This document shows positions 1 to 9,800 of a stretch of DNA of 11,087 bases, piece after piece (positions within the stretch are counted from its first letter, which is position 1; each line of letters starts with the position of its first letter). A model generated the notes under the pieces. That model saw nothing but the letters and a program-made list of their open reading frames with translations. It was not told the DNA's origin and ran no database searches. The position numbers and the translations under genes were made by a program. Source of the DNA: an uncultured Verrucomicrobia subdivision 3 bacterium (lineage in GTDB: Bacteria > Verrucomicrobiota > Verrucomicrobiae > Limisphaerales > CAMLLE01); NCBI GenBank assembly GCA_946480555.1, contig CAMLLE010000045.1:1-11087 (forward strand), read 5' to 3'.

Positions 1-915
1 CCCGCGGTTCACGTCGTAATCGAGCCGGCGAAAACCGAACGCCGTCTCGACCGCATCAACGACGCTGCCTGCGACGCGGATCTCGGTGCGCACGCGGTAG
101 AGCGTCGGGGTTTCGGGCGACCACAATTGCGGCGTGGGGATCGTGAGCGTGGCGTCGAGTCCGCGCTCCGCGCCCGCGGCAATCTCGACATCTGGCGAAA
201 TGGCTTCGGCTCGTTGCTCCAGTCGTTCACCGTGCGCATTCAGGACTTCGGTGTGCAGGGCGAAGCTCACAGCGGAGGAGCGGGCATTGCGGACCTGCGT
301 CTGGACGCGAACCGTCGCAGCCTCGGCCGATACACTTGGCGTCGTCACGAAAACGCCAAAAGGCGCAATTGCCAGCGGATCGTTGAGGGTGAGCCAGACG
401 TGCCGGTAAATGCCGGAACCGGAATACCAGCGGCTGTTCGGCTGGGCGGAATTGTCCACCCGGACCGCGATCACATTGGGCGTCGAGCCGAACTTGAGAT
501 ACGCCGTGAGATCGTAGCAAAACGTGGCGTAACCAAACGGGCGCGTGCCGAGTTCATGGCCATTGATCCAGACGGTGCTGTGCTGGTAAACGCCGTCGAA
601 TTGCACGATCACTTGCCGACCGCGCGCAGCCTCGGGCAGCGTGAACGTCTTTCGATACCAGCCAATGCCAGTCGGCAAATAACCGCCACCGCCGCCGGTT
701 GGTGCCCGTTCGTCGTAAGGTCCTTCGATGCTCCAGTCATGCGGCAGGTCGAGTGCGCGCCACTCCGCATCGGCAAATGCCGGCTGCTCGGCGCCGGGCG
801 TGTCGCCGAGGTGAAAGCGCCAGCCGAAATCAAACGAGGTGCGTTCGCGCCCCTCCTGAGCGGCGAGGGCAATGGAGGCGAACACGATCCAAATCAGGGC
901 AACGGCTTTGTTCAT
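1..915 (-). CDS. Secreted glycoside hydrolase family 2 protein (beta-galactosidase-like), 5' part only
   Basis: The reading frame is open from the ATG at 915 to the window edge (305 codons), so the 3' end is missing. Residues 1-19 form a signal peptide (MNKAVALIWIVFASIALA, then AQ), which implies export. Residues about 24-178 are a GH2 sugar-binding jelly-roll domain: FDFGWRFHLGD, the LDLPHDWSIEGPY motif, a Gly run followed by GYLPTGIGWYRKTF, then FDGVYQHSTVWINGHELG and the SRWYSGSGIYRHVWL signature. Residues about 182-292 are the GH2 Ig-like domain, and GFRRLDYDVNRG marks entry into the TIM barrel. Both catalytic glutamates would lie beyond the window, so activity cannot be checked. GH2 includes beta-galactosidases, glucuronidases and mannosidases; the N-terminal motifs look most like secreted beta-galactosidases, which is inference. 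It lies 70 bp downstream of the co-directed esterase and is probably in the same operon. No Shine-Dalgarno precedes the start; it was chosen because it gives an intact signal peptide. Confidence 0.88.
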   Translation of the reverse strand, partial: MNKAVALIWIVFASIALAAQEGRERTSFDFGWRFHLGDTPGAEQPAFADAEWRALDLPHDWSIEGPYDERAPTGGGGGYLPTGIGWYRKTFTLPEAARGRQVIVQFDGVYQHSTVWINGHELGTRPFGYATFCYDLTAYLKFGSTPNVIAVRVDNSAQPNSRWYSGSGIYRHVWLTLNDPLAIAPFGVFVTTPSVSAEAATVRVQTQVRNARSSAVSFALHTEVLNAHGERLEQRAEAISPDVEIAAGAERGLDATLTIPTPQLWSPETPTLYRVRTEIRVAGSVVDAVETAFGFRRLDYDVNRG

Positions 916-985
916 GGGCAGAATTGGGAACACGGTGGGTTCGGTGGGCCAGAGCGTGGACACGACCGGTCGATTGGAGTCTGAT

Positions 986-2281
<1,296 letters not shown>

Positions 2282-2284
2282 CTA

Positions 2285-2302
2285 CCTGTCAGTTTCGGCA
2301 GG
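2285..2302 (+). promoter_or_regulatory. Candidate operator, palindrome copy 1
   Basis: The sequence CCTGTC-AGTTTC-GGCAGG has two 6-bp arms with one mismatch and a 6-bp spacer. It matches the arm sequence and spacing of copies at 2365-2382 and 10589-10606. It lies 82 bp upstream of the esterase start and starts exactly 80 bp before copy 2. A role as a regulator binding site is inference. Confidence 0.4.
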
Positions 2303-2364
2303 GTGGCGGAACCTCAGGTATTAAATGGTTTTCGTTTTGCGAAACCACGTATGAACAAAGTCCG

Positions 2365-2382
2365 CCTGTCCCCTTTGACAGG
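2365..2382 (+). promoter_or_regulatory. Candidate operator, palindrome copy 2
   Basis: The sequence CCTGTC-CCCTTT-GACAGG has perfect 6-bp arms around a 6-bp spacer, 145 bp upstream of the pseudopilin start. The right half includes TTGACA on the plus strand, identical to a sigma-70 -35 hexamer, but no good -10 lies 16-18 bp further on. A regulator operator is more likely than a terminator because no T-tract follows. Confidence 0.45.
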
Positions 2383-2526
2383 TGGGCAATGCCGCATTCC
2401 CGGCTACACTTGTGACGCTGGCATCGTAGAAACGTTCCGTTACCGCCGCGAATCAGGGCATCTGTTGATTGACCATTCTTGATTTCCGCGTTTTCCGGGA
2501 CGTTTGTCACAACCCGAACGAACAAC

Positions 2527-3261
2527 ATGAAATTGGAAATTCAAACGTGCAGGCGAAACCCCGACGCGCCGGCATTTACCCTGATCGAATTGCTGGTGGT
2601 GATCGCCATCATCGCGATTCTCGCCGCGATGCTGCTTCCCGCGTTGTCCAAGGCGAAACAAAAGGCGAAGAGCGTCAATTGCGCTTCGAACCTGAAACAG
2701 GTCGGCACGGCCGTCATGATGTATGTGGGTGACTTCCAAGATTCGCTGCCGGGCCCCTGCGAGATCGGCAGCACTCCGGCCTATTACTCACAGGCATTGC
2801 CTCCCGGGAAATACTGGGGCGAACTCGCCTTCTACCTCGCGCCGTATCTGGGCGGCAAAGATCCCTCCCGGATGAGCTCCACGGAAACCAATTTCATCAA
2901 GGCGCTCTTCTGCCCGGGTTACGGAACGTTCTCGAAGGAGTCGCCGAACGTGGCGATGACGCGCGTCAACTACGGCCTGGCGTTCCCTTACACCAATTCG
3001 CTGGTGAAGCTGAACGCCCGGCCTTTTGGAGCGGCGACGACCGGCGGTGGCACTCCGATTTCTGCTCCACTCAAGCTCTCCGCCATCCGCAAATTCGGCT
3101 CGCTGACGGATGTCTTCGCTGCCAGCGACATGGATAAGAGCTTGCGTGATTTTGGCTGGCCGGAGCTGGCTCAGAATCCCAACCATGGGACGACCCGGAA
3201 CGCCCTTTACCTCGATGGACATGTGAAGTCCTACAAGGGTGTGGAATTTCTTTCGCGTTAA
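2527..3261 (+). CDS. Prepilin-type pseudopilin with H-X9-DG C-terminal motif
   Basis: This is a 244-aa protein. The ATG at 2527 is preferred over an in-frame ATG 16 codons upstream because it gives a normal short basic leader of 16 residues. The prepilin peptidase site follows, [16 protein letters not shown]: the conserved Glu is at +5, then about 20 hydrophobic residues form the N-terminal helix, and [20 protein letters not shown] is the usual amphipathic continuation. The residue before the cleavage point is Ala rather than the usual Gly. The C-terminus has [14 protein letters not shown], an exact H-X9-DG motif (His 220, Asp 230, Gly 231). This family is strongly expanded in Verrucomicrobiota, Planctomycetes and Lentisphaerae; its members are processed like type II secretion or type IV pilus minor pilins and exposed at the cell surface, but individual functions are mostly unknown. 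No other secretion-system gene is nearby. It sits alone between CAZyme genes, divergent from the esterase and 161 bp upstream of the GH115 gene. Confidence 0.92.
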   Translation: MKLEIQTCRRNPDAPAFTLIELLVVIAIIAILAAMLLPALSKAKQKAKSVNCASNLKQVGTAVMMYVGDFQDSLPGPCEIGSTPAYYSQALPPGKYWGELAFYLAPYLGGKDPSRMSSTETNFIKALFCPGYGTFSKESPNVAMTRVNYGLAFPYTNSLVKLNARPFGAATTGGGTPISAPLKLSAIRKFGSLTDVFAASDMDKSLRDFGWPELAQNPNHGTTRNALYLDGHVKSYKGVEFLSR

Positions 3262-3422
3262 GCATTGGGGGTCGTGCGAGATTGAACCGGGCGCTCGGCG
3301 TCGCAATCCGATCAGCCGCCCGCCATGGTGTCGAATCCGCCACACAGTCGATCGTGAACGGGTCAGCAATGCGATCTGTTTGATTTCCCGATTTTATGAC
3401 TCTTCATTGTGACTTACGGCCA

Positions 3423-5957
3423 ATGCGAGCGCTCCTGCTTGCGTTGGGAATTCTGGCTGCGAACGCGAGCATCGGAGCGTCGGCGGCGTCCGCACCTGTA
3501 AAGCTCACAAGTTCACCACGCGCCGGGGATTTCGGACTGGTGACCAGCCGCTTTGTGACGGCACTGTGCGTGGATTCAAATGACTTTCCCGTCGTAGCAA
3601 TCGCGGCAGAGTGCTTTGCGTCGGACGTGAAAAAAGTCACGGGCAGGCGACCAGCGATCCAAAGCGATGTGCCAGGGCTGACATCGCAAACGGTCATCAT
3701 CGGCACCATTGGGAATAGTCGGTTGGTGGATGATTTGGTTCGGACCGGAAAACTGAATGTCTCCGCGCTGCAAGGAAAGTGGGAGTCCTTTGTGGTTGCC
3801 ACAATCGCGAATCCATTTCCCGGAGTGACAAATGCGCTCGTGATCGCCGGGAGCGACCGGCGCGGAACCGCGTTCGGAGTTTTCGAACTCTCCGAAGCCA
3901 TTGGCGTTTCGCCTCTGGTTTGGTGGGCGGATGTTGCTCCGGAGCCGCGCGAGACTCTGGTGATCGCCGCCGGGACACACGTGCAGGGTCCGCCTTCGGT
4001 GAAGTATCGCGGCATCTTCATCAACGACGAGGACTGGGGCCTGCAACCGTGGGCCGCGAAGACGTTTGAGCCTGAGACAAAGGACATCGGTCCCAAAACC
4101 TACGCAAGAATCTGCGAACTCCTGTTGCGGATGAAAGCGAATCATCTCTGGCCTGCGATGCATGACTGCACCAGGGCGTTCAATCATTACCCCGAGAACA
4201 AGTCCGTCGCTGACCGCTACGCCATCGTGATGGGATCGTCGCATTGTGAGCAATTACTGCGGAACAATGTGGACGAGTGGGATCGGGCGAAGTTTGGCGA
4301 CTGGAATCCCGTGACGAATCTGGAGCGCATTCAGAACTACTGGGAGGATCGCGTGCGCGAAAACGGCAAATTCGAAAATGTCTATACGATGGGCATGCGA
4401 GGCATCCATGACGGTGCGATGCCCGGCGGCGGCACCTTGGACGAGAAGCGGGAACGCATGGAGAAGGTCATTGGCATTCAACGCGGCCTGCTGGCGAAAC
4501 ACGTCAATTCCGACCCATCGCGCGTTCCGCAGATTTTTTGCCCTTACAAAGAAGTGCTGAGCATTTACCAGGCGGGGTTGAAATTGCCGGAGGACATCAC
4601 CATCGTCTGGCCGGACGACAATCATGGCTACGTCCGCCAGCTGCCGGATGCCCGGGAACGCGCACGGTCGGGCGGCAGCGGAATTTACTATCATCTCTCG
4701 TATTGGGGCCGTCCGCATGATTACCTCTGGCTCGATTCTACCGCGCCCGCGTTTGTGTGGTACGAGATGAAAAAGCTTCACGCGTTCAACGCGCGCGAAG
4801 TGTGGATCGCCAATGTCGGCGACATCAAATCCATCGAGACTGGCATGGCGCTGTTCCTGAAACTGGCGTGGGACATCAACCGTTATGGAACGGACGTTCA
4901 ACGCACATTCCTGCGCGAGTTCTATGCGCAACAGTTCGGAAATGAGTTCGCCGATTCCATCGCGGAATTGCGGGATGAGTATTATCGCCTCTGCGCCATT
5001 CGCCGGCCGGAGCACATGGGCTTCAACGGCGTTTATCCGAACACACCGATCCAAAGCAGCGGGTGGTCGCATGAACCGGGAAATGACGAAGCCCAACAGT
5101 TCATGGATCGCTGGCGGAAACTGGCCCAGCGCGTGCAAACGCTCGCGGGCAAACTGCCGGAGCGATCACGCAGTGCATATTTCCAGCTTGTGGAATATCC
5201 CGCCTGTGCCGGTGCCGCGATGGCGGAAAAAATTCTCTTCGCCGAAAAGGCGCGCCTGACAGGTTCGGTTGAGTTCGCTCAGCGGGCAGAGGCTGCATTC
5301 AAGGAAATTCAGGAGCTGACCGACCGTTACAACGCGCAAGGAGACGGCAAATGGTCTGGCATTATGGATTACCGTCCGCGGCGATTACCGGTGTTTGGCA
5401 TGCCGCCAACCGCGCGTCAGACCAATTCAGCTGCGGCGAAATCTCCAGGCAAGTCGAACGGCGCCATCAGGATTGACGCAGCGAAATTCACGCGATCACA
5501 GGAACGCGATGGCGTCGGCTGGCAACGCGTGGAGGGACTCGGTCCGCGGGGAAGTGCGATTGCCATTCTTCCGCCCAAGGATTTGCCCACGTTGCGCACG
5601 GCCGGGGAAGTTCGCGAACGCGCCGCGATGGTGGAATACGTCTTGCAACCGGAACGGGCGGGTGAGTTTGAAGTCATCATTGAAGCTTTGCCAACGCATC
5701 CGTTCACGCCCGCGCACGAACCGATTGTGGGTTTGTCGGTCAATGACGAAGAGCCCGTTTTGATTCGATTCGAAAAGGGAGCTGACGATGAAACGGACCG
5801 AATTTGGGCGCGGAATGTTTTACGTGGTGCGATGAGTGGGAAGGGATCGCTGCATCTTCCAGGCGGCGCCTGCAAGGTGAGACTTTGGGCCGCTGACCCG
5901 GGGGTTGTGGTGCAGCAATTGACGTTTGAACCCAAGATGCCCAAAGCCGGTGAGTAG
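3423..5957 (+). CDS. Secreted GH115 xylan alpha-(1->2)-glucuronidase
   Basis: This is an 844-aa protein, a usual length for bacterial GH115. It is predicted to hydrolyse (4-O-methyl)-alpha-D-glucuronic acid side chains from xylan, including internal ones. The ATG at 3423 starts a compact signal peptide (MRALLLALGILAANASIGAS, then A-A-S-A); an in-frame ATG at 3396 would add nine residues and cannot be excluded. From residue 1 at 3423, an N-terminal alpha/beta domain (about 25-185; VVAIAAECFASDVKKVTG, AFGVFELSEAIGVSPLVWW) is followed by the catalytic domain with family-typical blocks GIFINDEDWGLQPWA (197-211), NHLWPAMH (240-247), WPDDNHGYVRQL (396-407) and IANVGDIKSIETGMALF (462-478), then a helical segment to about 640. 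A Ser/Ala/Lys/Gly-rich linker (about 668-681) leads to the GH115 C-terminal beta domain (about 682-838; WQRVEGLGPRGSAIAI). The conserved blocks, including the acidic and Asn residues of the active-site region, are intact. No Shine-Dalgarno and no convincing terminator are seen. Confidence 0.95.
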   Translation: MRALLLALGILAANASIGASAASAPVKLTSSPRAGDFGLVTSRFVTALCVDSNDFPVVAIAAECFASDVKKVTGRRPAIQSDVPGLTSQTVIIGTIGNSRLVDDLVRTGKLNVSALQGKWESFVVATIANPFPGVTNALVIAGSDRRGTAFGVFELSEAIGVSPLVWWADVAPEPRETLVIAAGTHVQGPPSVKYRGIFINDEDWGLQPWAAKTFEPETKDIGPKTYARICELLLRMKANHLWPAMHDCTRAFNHYPENKSVADRYAIVMGSSHCEQLLRNNVDEWDRAKFGDWNPVTNLERIQNYWEDRVRENGKFENVYTMGMRGIHDGAMPGGGTLDEKRERMEKVIGIQRGLLAKHVNSDPSRVPQIFCPYKEVLSIYQAGLKLPEDITIVWPDDNHGYVRQLPDARERARSGGSGIYYHLSYWGRPHDYLWLDSTAPAFVWYEMKKLHAFNAREVWIANVGDIKSIETGMALFLKLAWDINRYGTDVQRTFLREFYAQQFGNEFADSIAELRDEYYRLCAIRRPEHMGFNGVYPNTPIQSSGWSHEPGNDEAQQFMDRWRKLAQRVQTLAGKLPERSRSAYFQLVEYPACAGAAMAEKILFAEKARLTGSVEFAQRAEAAFKEIQELTDRYNAQGDGKWSGIMDYRPRRLPVFGMPPTARQTNSAAAKSPGKSNGAIRIDAAKFTRSQERDGVGWQRVEGLGPRGSAIAILPPKDLPTLRTAGEVRERAAMVEYVLQPERAGEFEVIIEALPTHPFTPAHEPIVGLSVNDEEPVLIRFEKGADDETDRIWARNVLRGAMSGKGSLHLPGGACKVRLWAADPGVVVQQLTFEPKMPKAGE

Positions 5958-6333
5958 AGGTAAAACGTCATCGTCCCTTCCGAATTGAGCTGAGCGGGAC
6001 GACTCAGCGCTTTGAAATCGCTGTTGTGTTTCGGATTGATGACGGGTGAGCGGAGTTTCTGTTGCGGAGTGTTGGGCTGCGTGGCAGAGACTGTTTCGAA
6101 AGTCACTCTCCGACTGTAGCGGGGCTCTGCGAGCGCCGTTTTCGCCGTTCTCGCTCTACGTCAACTCTGCCTTCCCGCCCCCGGCGGTCATGGACCACCG
6201 CTACAAAGTTTGAAACTGCTTCCGGGGTTTTGAGACAGTTCGGCGGCACTACCGACAAGGAATGCCCGGCGGAGCCACAAGTCCGCTTTACGCGGAAAAT
6301 TCTTTCACAGCTTTCACCGGCATGTTCCAGCAG
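5958..6333. other. Intergenic region without a gene, rich in inverted repeats
   Basis: I see no coding sequence here; a 106-codon open frame at 6062-6382 is Ser/Arg-rich and overlaps the repeat. The region holds a weak hairpin just after the GH115 stop (TCGTCCC 5971-5977 with GGGACGA 5996-6002, 18-nt loop, no T-tract). It also holds the palindromic element at 6115-6205 and a small hairpin TCCGC-TTTAC-GCGGA at 6282-6296. Confidence 0.6.
6115..6205. repeat. Palindromic element with 24-bp imperfect terminal inverted repeats
   Basis: The ends are TGTAGCGG (6115-6122) and CCGCTACA (6198-6205). The inverted match extends to 24 bp per arm (6115-6138 against 6182-6205), with 18 of 24 positions paired and GCGCCG/CGGCGG at the inner edge. 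The 91-bp unit has no ORF and resembles a MITE or REP-like intergenic repeat. From memory, sequences with GTAGCGG ends followed by AAAGTTTGAAACTG are common in Verrucomicrobia intergenic DNA; only one copy is visible here, so repetition in the genome is inference. Confidence 0.5.
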
Positions 6334-6619
6334 TCAGGGAGACCAGTTCCAAGCCACATTCAAGTTGTTGCCGCCCCGTTGATGGGATTTAACACTCGTG
6401 TTATTCAAATCGCTCGAGCATTTGCCATGCGATGACGAACTGCTTCGCGTTTTTGCTCATGCAGCGAATGCCTTGCGCCTTCCCCTTCGCTTTGCTCAGT
6501 GCGGGCAACAACATGGCTGCCAGAATTGAAATGATGGCAATGACAACCAGCAGTTCGAACAAGGTAAAGCCACGCACGGCGCATCTGTCCGGTGTTCTCA
6601 AGCTTTGAAGAGTTTTCAT
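6334..6619 (-). pseudogene. Truncated, probably frameshifted pseudopilin (prepilin-type leader intact)
   Basis: The intact frame runs from the ATG at 6619 to a TAA at 6401-6403 (72 aa; a start 19 codons further upstream is less likely). It has a 17-residue leader, the site [20 protein letters not shown] with Glu at +5, and the family-typical [28 protein letters not shown]. Normal members continue with a tyrosine, an Asp/Asn-rich stretch and 100-200 more residues. Here the frame ends abruptly in LERFE. Shifting frame at about 6420 gives a continuation from [17 protein letters not shown] through NNLNVAWNW to a stop at 6334-6336. That resembles the family's usual D-N-N...G-G-N segment. I infer a frameshift followed by loss of the C-terminal two thirds, with repeat-like DNA just beyond. 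A short expressed peptide cannot be ruled out. The gene lies beyond the terminator of the upstream large gene, so it would need its own promoter. Confidence 0.62.
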
Positions 6620-6740
6620 TTTTTCAGAGGTGATTCGGAATGGTGGCGACTGGAGTGCACATTGCACGAACATCATTTAGCCCCTAGCTCTCGGCCGTGG
6701 CAGGGGGCGCCTTGGGCCGCTGCCTCGATCTGTTTGATCC

Positions 6741-6777
6741 AAAAGAAAAAGGGGCGCCGCCTCAGAATCGGCGCCCC
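6741..6777 (-). terminator. Rho-independent terminator of the LamG/Ig-like gene
   Basis: On the minus strand a perfect 9-bp GC-rich stem (GGGGCGCCG, 6777-6769 and 6759-6751) with a 9-nt loop is followed by TTTTTCTTTT (6750-6741). It starts 26 bp after the stop codon of the large minus-strand gene. The stem plus U-tract fits a strong intrinsic terminator in this direction only. Confidence 0.9.
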
Positions 6778-6803
6778 TCCAACCTTAACCACCTCAACCA
6801 CCG

Positions 6804-9800
6804 CTATCGGCGAACTGCGACATCGTCAATGAACCAACCCGGCAGAGGTTGGACATTGGTGAAGTCTGCGTCCGCCATGCGGAATTCGATCTTGATCGGC
6901 TGACCGAGTGCAGCTGCTGGCAGCGGGAAGGTCAGGAATTTCCATCCGCCCACATTGCCGCTTTGCTGCGCCGCGGGTTGTGCGATGACGGAGTCGTTTT
7001 GATCCAGGATGTTCACCTGCGCGACATCCGTGGTTTCGATGTTCAAGTATTGCCAGAATTCAAGTCGGGCCTGGTTCGTGACCGTGGTGAGATCGATCAG
7101 CGGCGAACGCAACACCGTGTCGGTGGAGGTCGCGTAGTTCGCATCGAGATCCGTGCCGTAAGCCTTGGTGCCGCCGTGAGCGGAGCCGGGGCCGTTGGAC
7201 GGCGTGCCCAATTCCCAAATCGTCGGGCTGCCGCCGCCGCTGTTGTCGATCACCGTCCAGCCCGTGGCCGCGCCTTCGAAGTTCTCGCTGAATAGCGCCG
7301 GACGCGGTTCCGCCACAGCCTGATAGAACTTGTACGGTGCGGACGCGGTATCGGTGTATGAAGTGACGGCATTGGTCGCGCCGCCGGCCGGATAGTTCGA
7401 GACGAGAACCTGCCACGCATCCATCAGATTCGTTTTCGCCCGGACTGTATAAGTGGTGCCCAGGTCCGAGTTCCACGAGAACGTGAATGCGCCTGGAGTG
7501 CGGGCTGGCGCCGACAGGACAATGGTCTTCTCAAACGCCCTGGCCGGGACCGGGACTGTGGCCAGGTATTGCCCCTTCGCCAGATAGATGTCGTCGATCA
7601 GCAGATTCTCTCTCGCGTGATCCAATCCAAACAGAGCCAGGAAGACTTTGTTCAATGTGGGGAAGGTTGCGCCAGTTTCGTCACCGGCTGGATTGCGATT
7701 GCCGCGCACGTTTTCGAAGACGAGCGTCCGGCCGGGATTGCCTTCCTGCTGGATGTGCACCGAGAAGAGGTCATTGCTGGCAATCACGTCGTTCGTCACG
7801 CTGATCCAAACGTTGTAAACCTTCTCGTATTCGAACGGCACAGAGCTGTTGGTCAGGTTCGCCACATTGAATCCGCCGCCCACATAACCATTCGGCGCCA
7901 TCAGGGTGATGTTCGTCACCATGGCAGTGGGCTTGGACAGGCGCAGGAAGGGTCCGACGTCATCGTCGAAATCGCTCACGAAGCGAGCCCCGCGATCGGT
8001 GAGTCCGACGTGCAATTCGATCGGACCGACCGGGTCCGTGCTGGCGGCGTAAACGCGGAAGAACAAGGTTCCGATTTCTCCTTCCGAAAGGGACAGTGAA
8101 TCGAGGCTGACCGCGCTGACGGGTCCCTGCCCGACGATGTCCTGCGCCGTCGGGGTGAAGGCGAGCACCTTGTTGCCGCCGCGCTCACGAACGGAGGCCA
8201 CGCCGGTGCCGTTCTGCCATTTGCTTTGTCCCAGGATCGGACCGGACTGATACGTTTCGAAGTTTTCCACCAGGTGCCATCCCGATGCGACGCCACTCAC
8301 GACGCCAACGGTGACGGTCTTGGTAACCGGAGTATCCGAGCCGCGTGAAGCAGTGAGCGTAAAGGTAGTCGCCACGTTGACCGGAACCGTGATTGATCCC
8401 ACGCCAAGTGTTGTGGACGAATCCACATTGCCAATGCCGCTGATGGAATAGGAGGCGTCCGGGCTGCCGTCCCAGCGCAACGTGACGGTGTCACCGCTGG
8501 CGACCGCGGGGAAATCCGACCGGAAGGAATTTATGACCAGCGGGCCGCTGCCGCCGGCGATCGGAATTCCGCTCAGGAACACTTCACCGATTTCACTTTG
8601 AGAAAGGGCGCGTTTCCAGATCGCCACTTCATCGATGGTCGATGCGAGCGAATGCGATGCGGCGGCACGCTGAATGCCACCAATGCTGGTGGTGTTGAAC
8701 CACGTGCTCCCGACCGGCCAGAGCGCCGGATCCTTCGGCGCGATCACGACGGGATCGAGCTGCGCGTCGATGTAGTAGCTGCGGACTCCGTTGCTTTGCA
8801 CAAAGACGACATGATGCCAGCTGTTGTCGAATACCACGCCAGTGCTGAGCCCAGTGCCTTCTTCGACCGAGGCATCCAAGCGGCGCACAAGAGTCCGCAA
8901 GCCCGAACCCGCACCGCCATTCGCTGCGATGGTGAACAACGGATTGTTGTTGGCGGTGCTCGCTTCTGCAAACGCGCGACGGTCGAACTCACCGCCGGAC
9001 CTCACCCAGAAGGAAACGGTGAACGAGTCGTGTTTAATAGCGGGGAGTTGATCGCCCGCCGCGTGAACGCGCTGCAATACTGTGTTGTCGCGAGTGAACT
9101 GAAACGCATTGCTGCGATAACCGGTTGAAACCAGAGTGGGCAGAGGTTTTCCACCTTCGTTCGCACCGATGGTCAGGTCATATCCACTGACTACATCCGG
9201 CGTCTTGGTGCCCACCACTTCGTCCAATGGCCAGTAGGAAACCAGGCTGTTGGTCAAATTGCCGGTTCCTCCCGCCGGAACCACCACCACCGAAATGTTC
9301 GTTTCGGTGATTGATCCGGCGCGATCCGCCACGAGCGTGTAACTCGTGGTCGCGTTCGGGCTGACGATCAAACTTCCAATGCCATTGGTGGTCTGGCCAT
9401 TGACGCTGCCAATCCCGTTGATAGAGACCGTCGCGCTCGGATGAACTCTCCAGGAGAGCGTCACAGGGTTGCCCGCGAAGACAGTTTTGGGCGTGGCTTG
9501 AAATGAAACCACATCCGGTAACACTGCGATCTGAACCGTTCGAGTCTCCGATTCAAAGGTGTTGGTGTCCTGTGCCGTCAGGGTGATCGTCGCGGTCGTG
9601 CCAGAAGCAGCGAAGTCGCTCGGCGTGATCGTGATGCTGCCAGCGCCGTTGGTCGTGCTCGCCGTCACGCTCCCGATGACATCCACGCTGACGTCTGCAT
9701 TCGTGCGCGTGAGCCAGGAGAGTTGTGCCGTCTGGCCGAAGAAGACCGCAGTTGGATTGGCGTTGAACGAATAGACCATCAATCCCTGGCCGCGGCGCGC

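Noticed and set aside
963..972. CGACCGGTCG palindrome between the esterase and GH2 genes
   Set aside because: A 10-bp palindrome with no loop and no T-tract; nothing supports a function, and it could be chance in GC-rich DNA.
127..984. 285-codon plus-strand open frame
   Set aside because: It lies antisense to the GH2 coding sequence, which has a clear signal peptide and family motifs. The antisense product is Arg/Gly/Ala-rich with no recognisable domain.
2285..2382. LexA (SOS) boxes
   Set aside because: The CTGT-N8-ACAG form resembles the E. coli box, but the known Verrucomicrobia LexA motif differs, the AT-rich core is missing, and the neighbours are not DNA-repair genes.
4254..5138. 294-codon minus-strand open frame
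   Set aside because: It is fully antisense to the conserved catalytic part of GH115, with no leader and no family motif.
5971..6002. Hairpin after the GH115 stop as a terminator
   Set aside because: The stem is only 7 bp with an 18-nt loop and no T-tract on either strand; too weak to call.
6062..6382. 106-codon plus-strand open frame in the intergenic region
   Set aside because: It runs straight through the palindromic element, is rich in Ser/Arg/Pro, and has no motif; probably non-coding.
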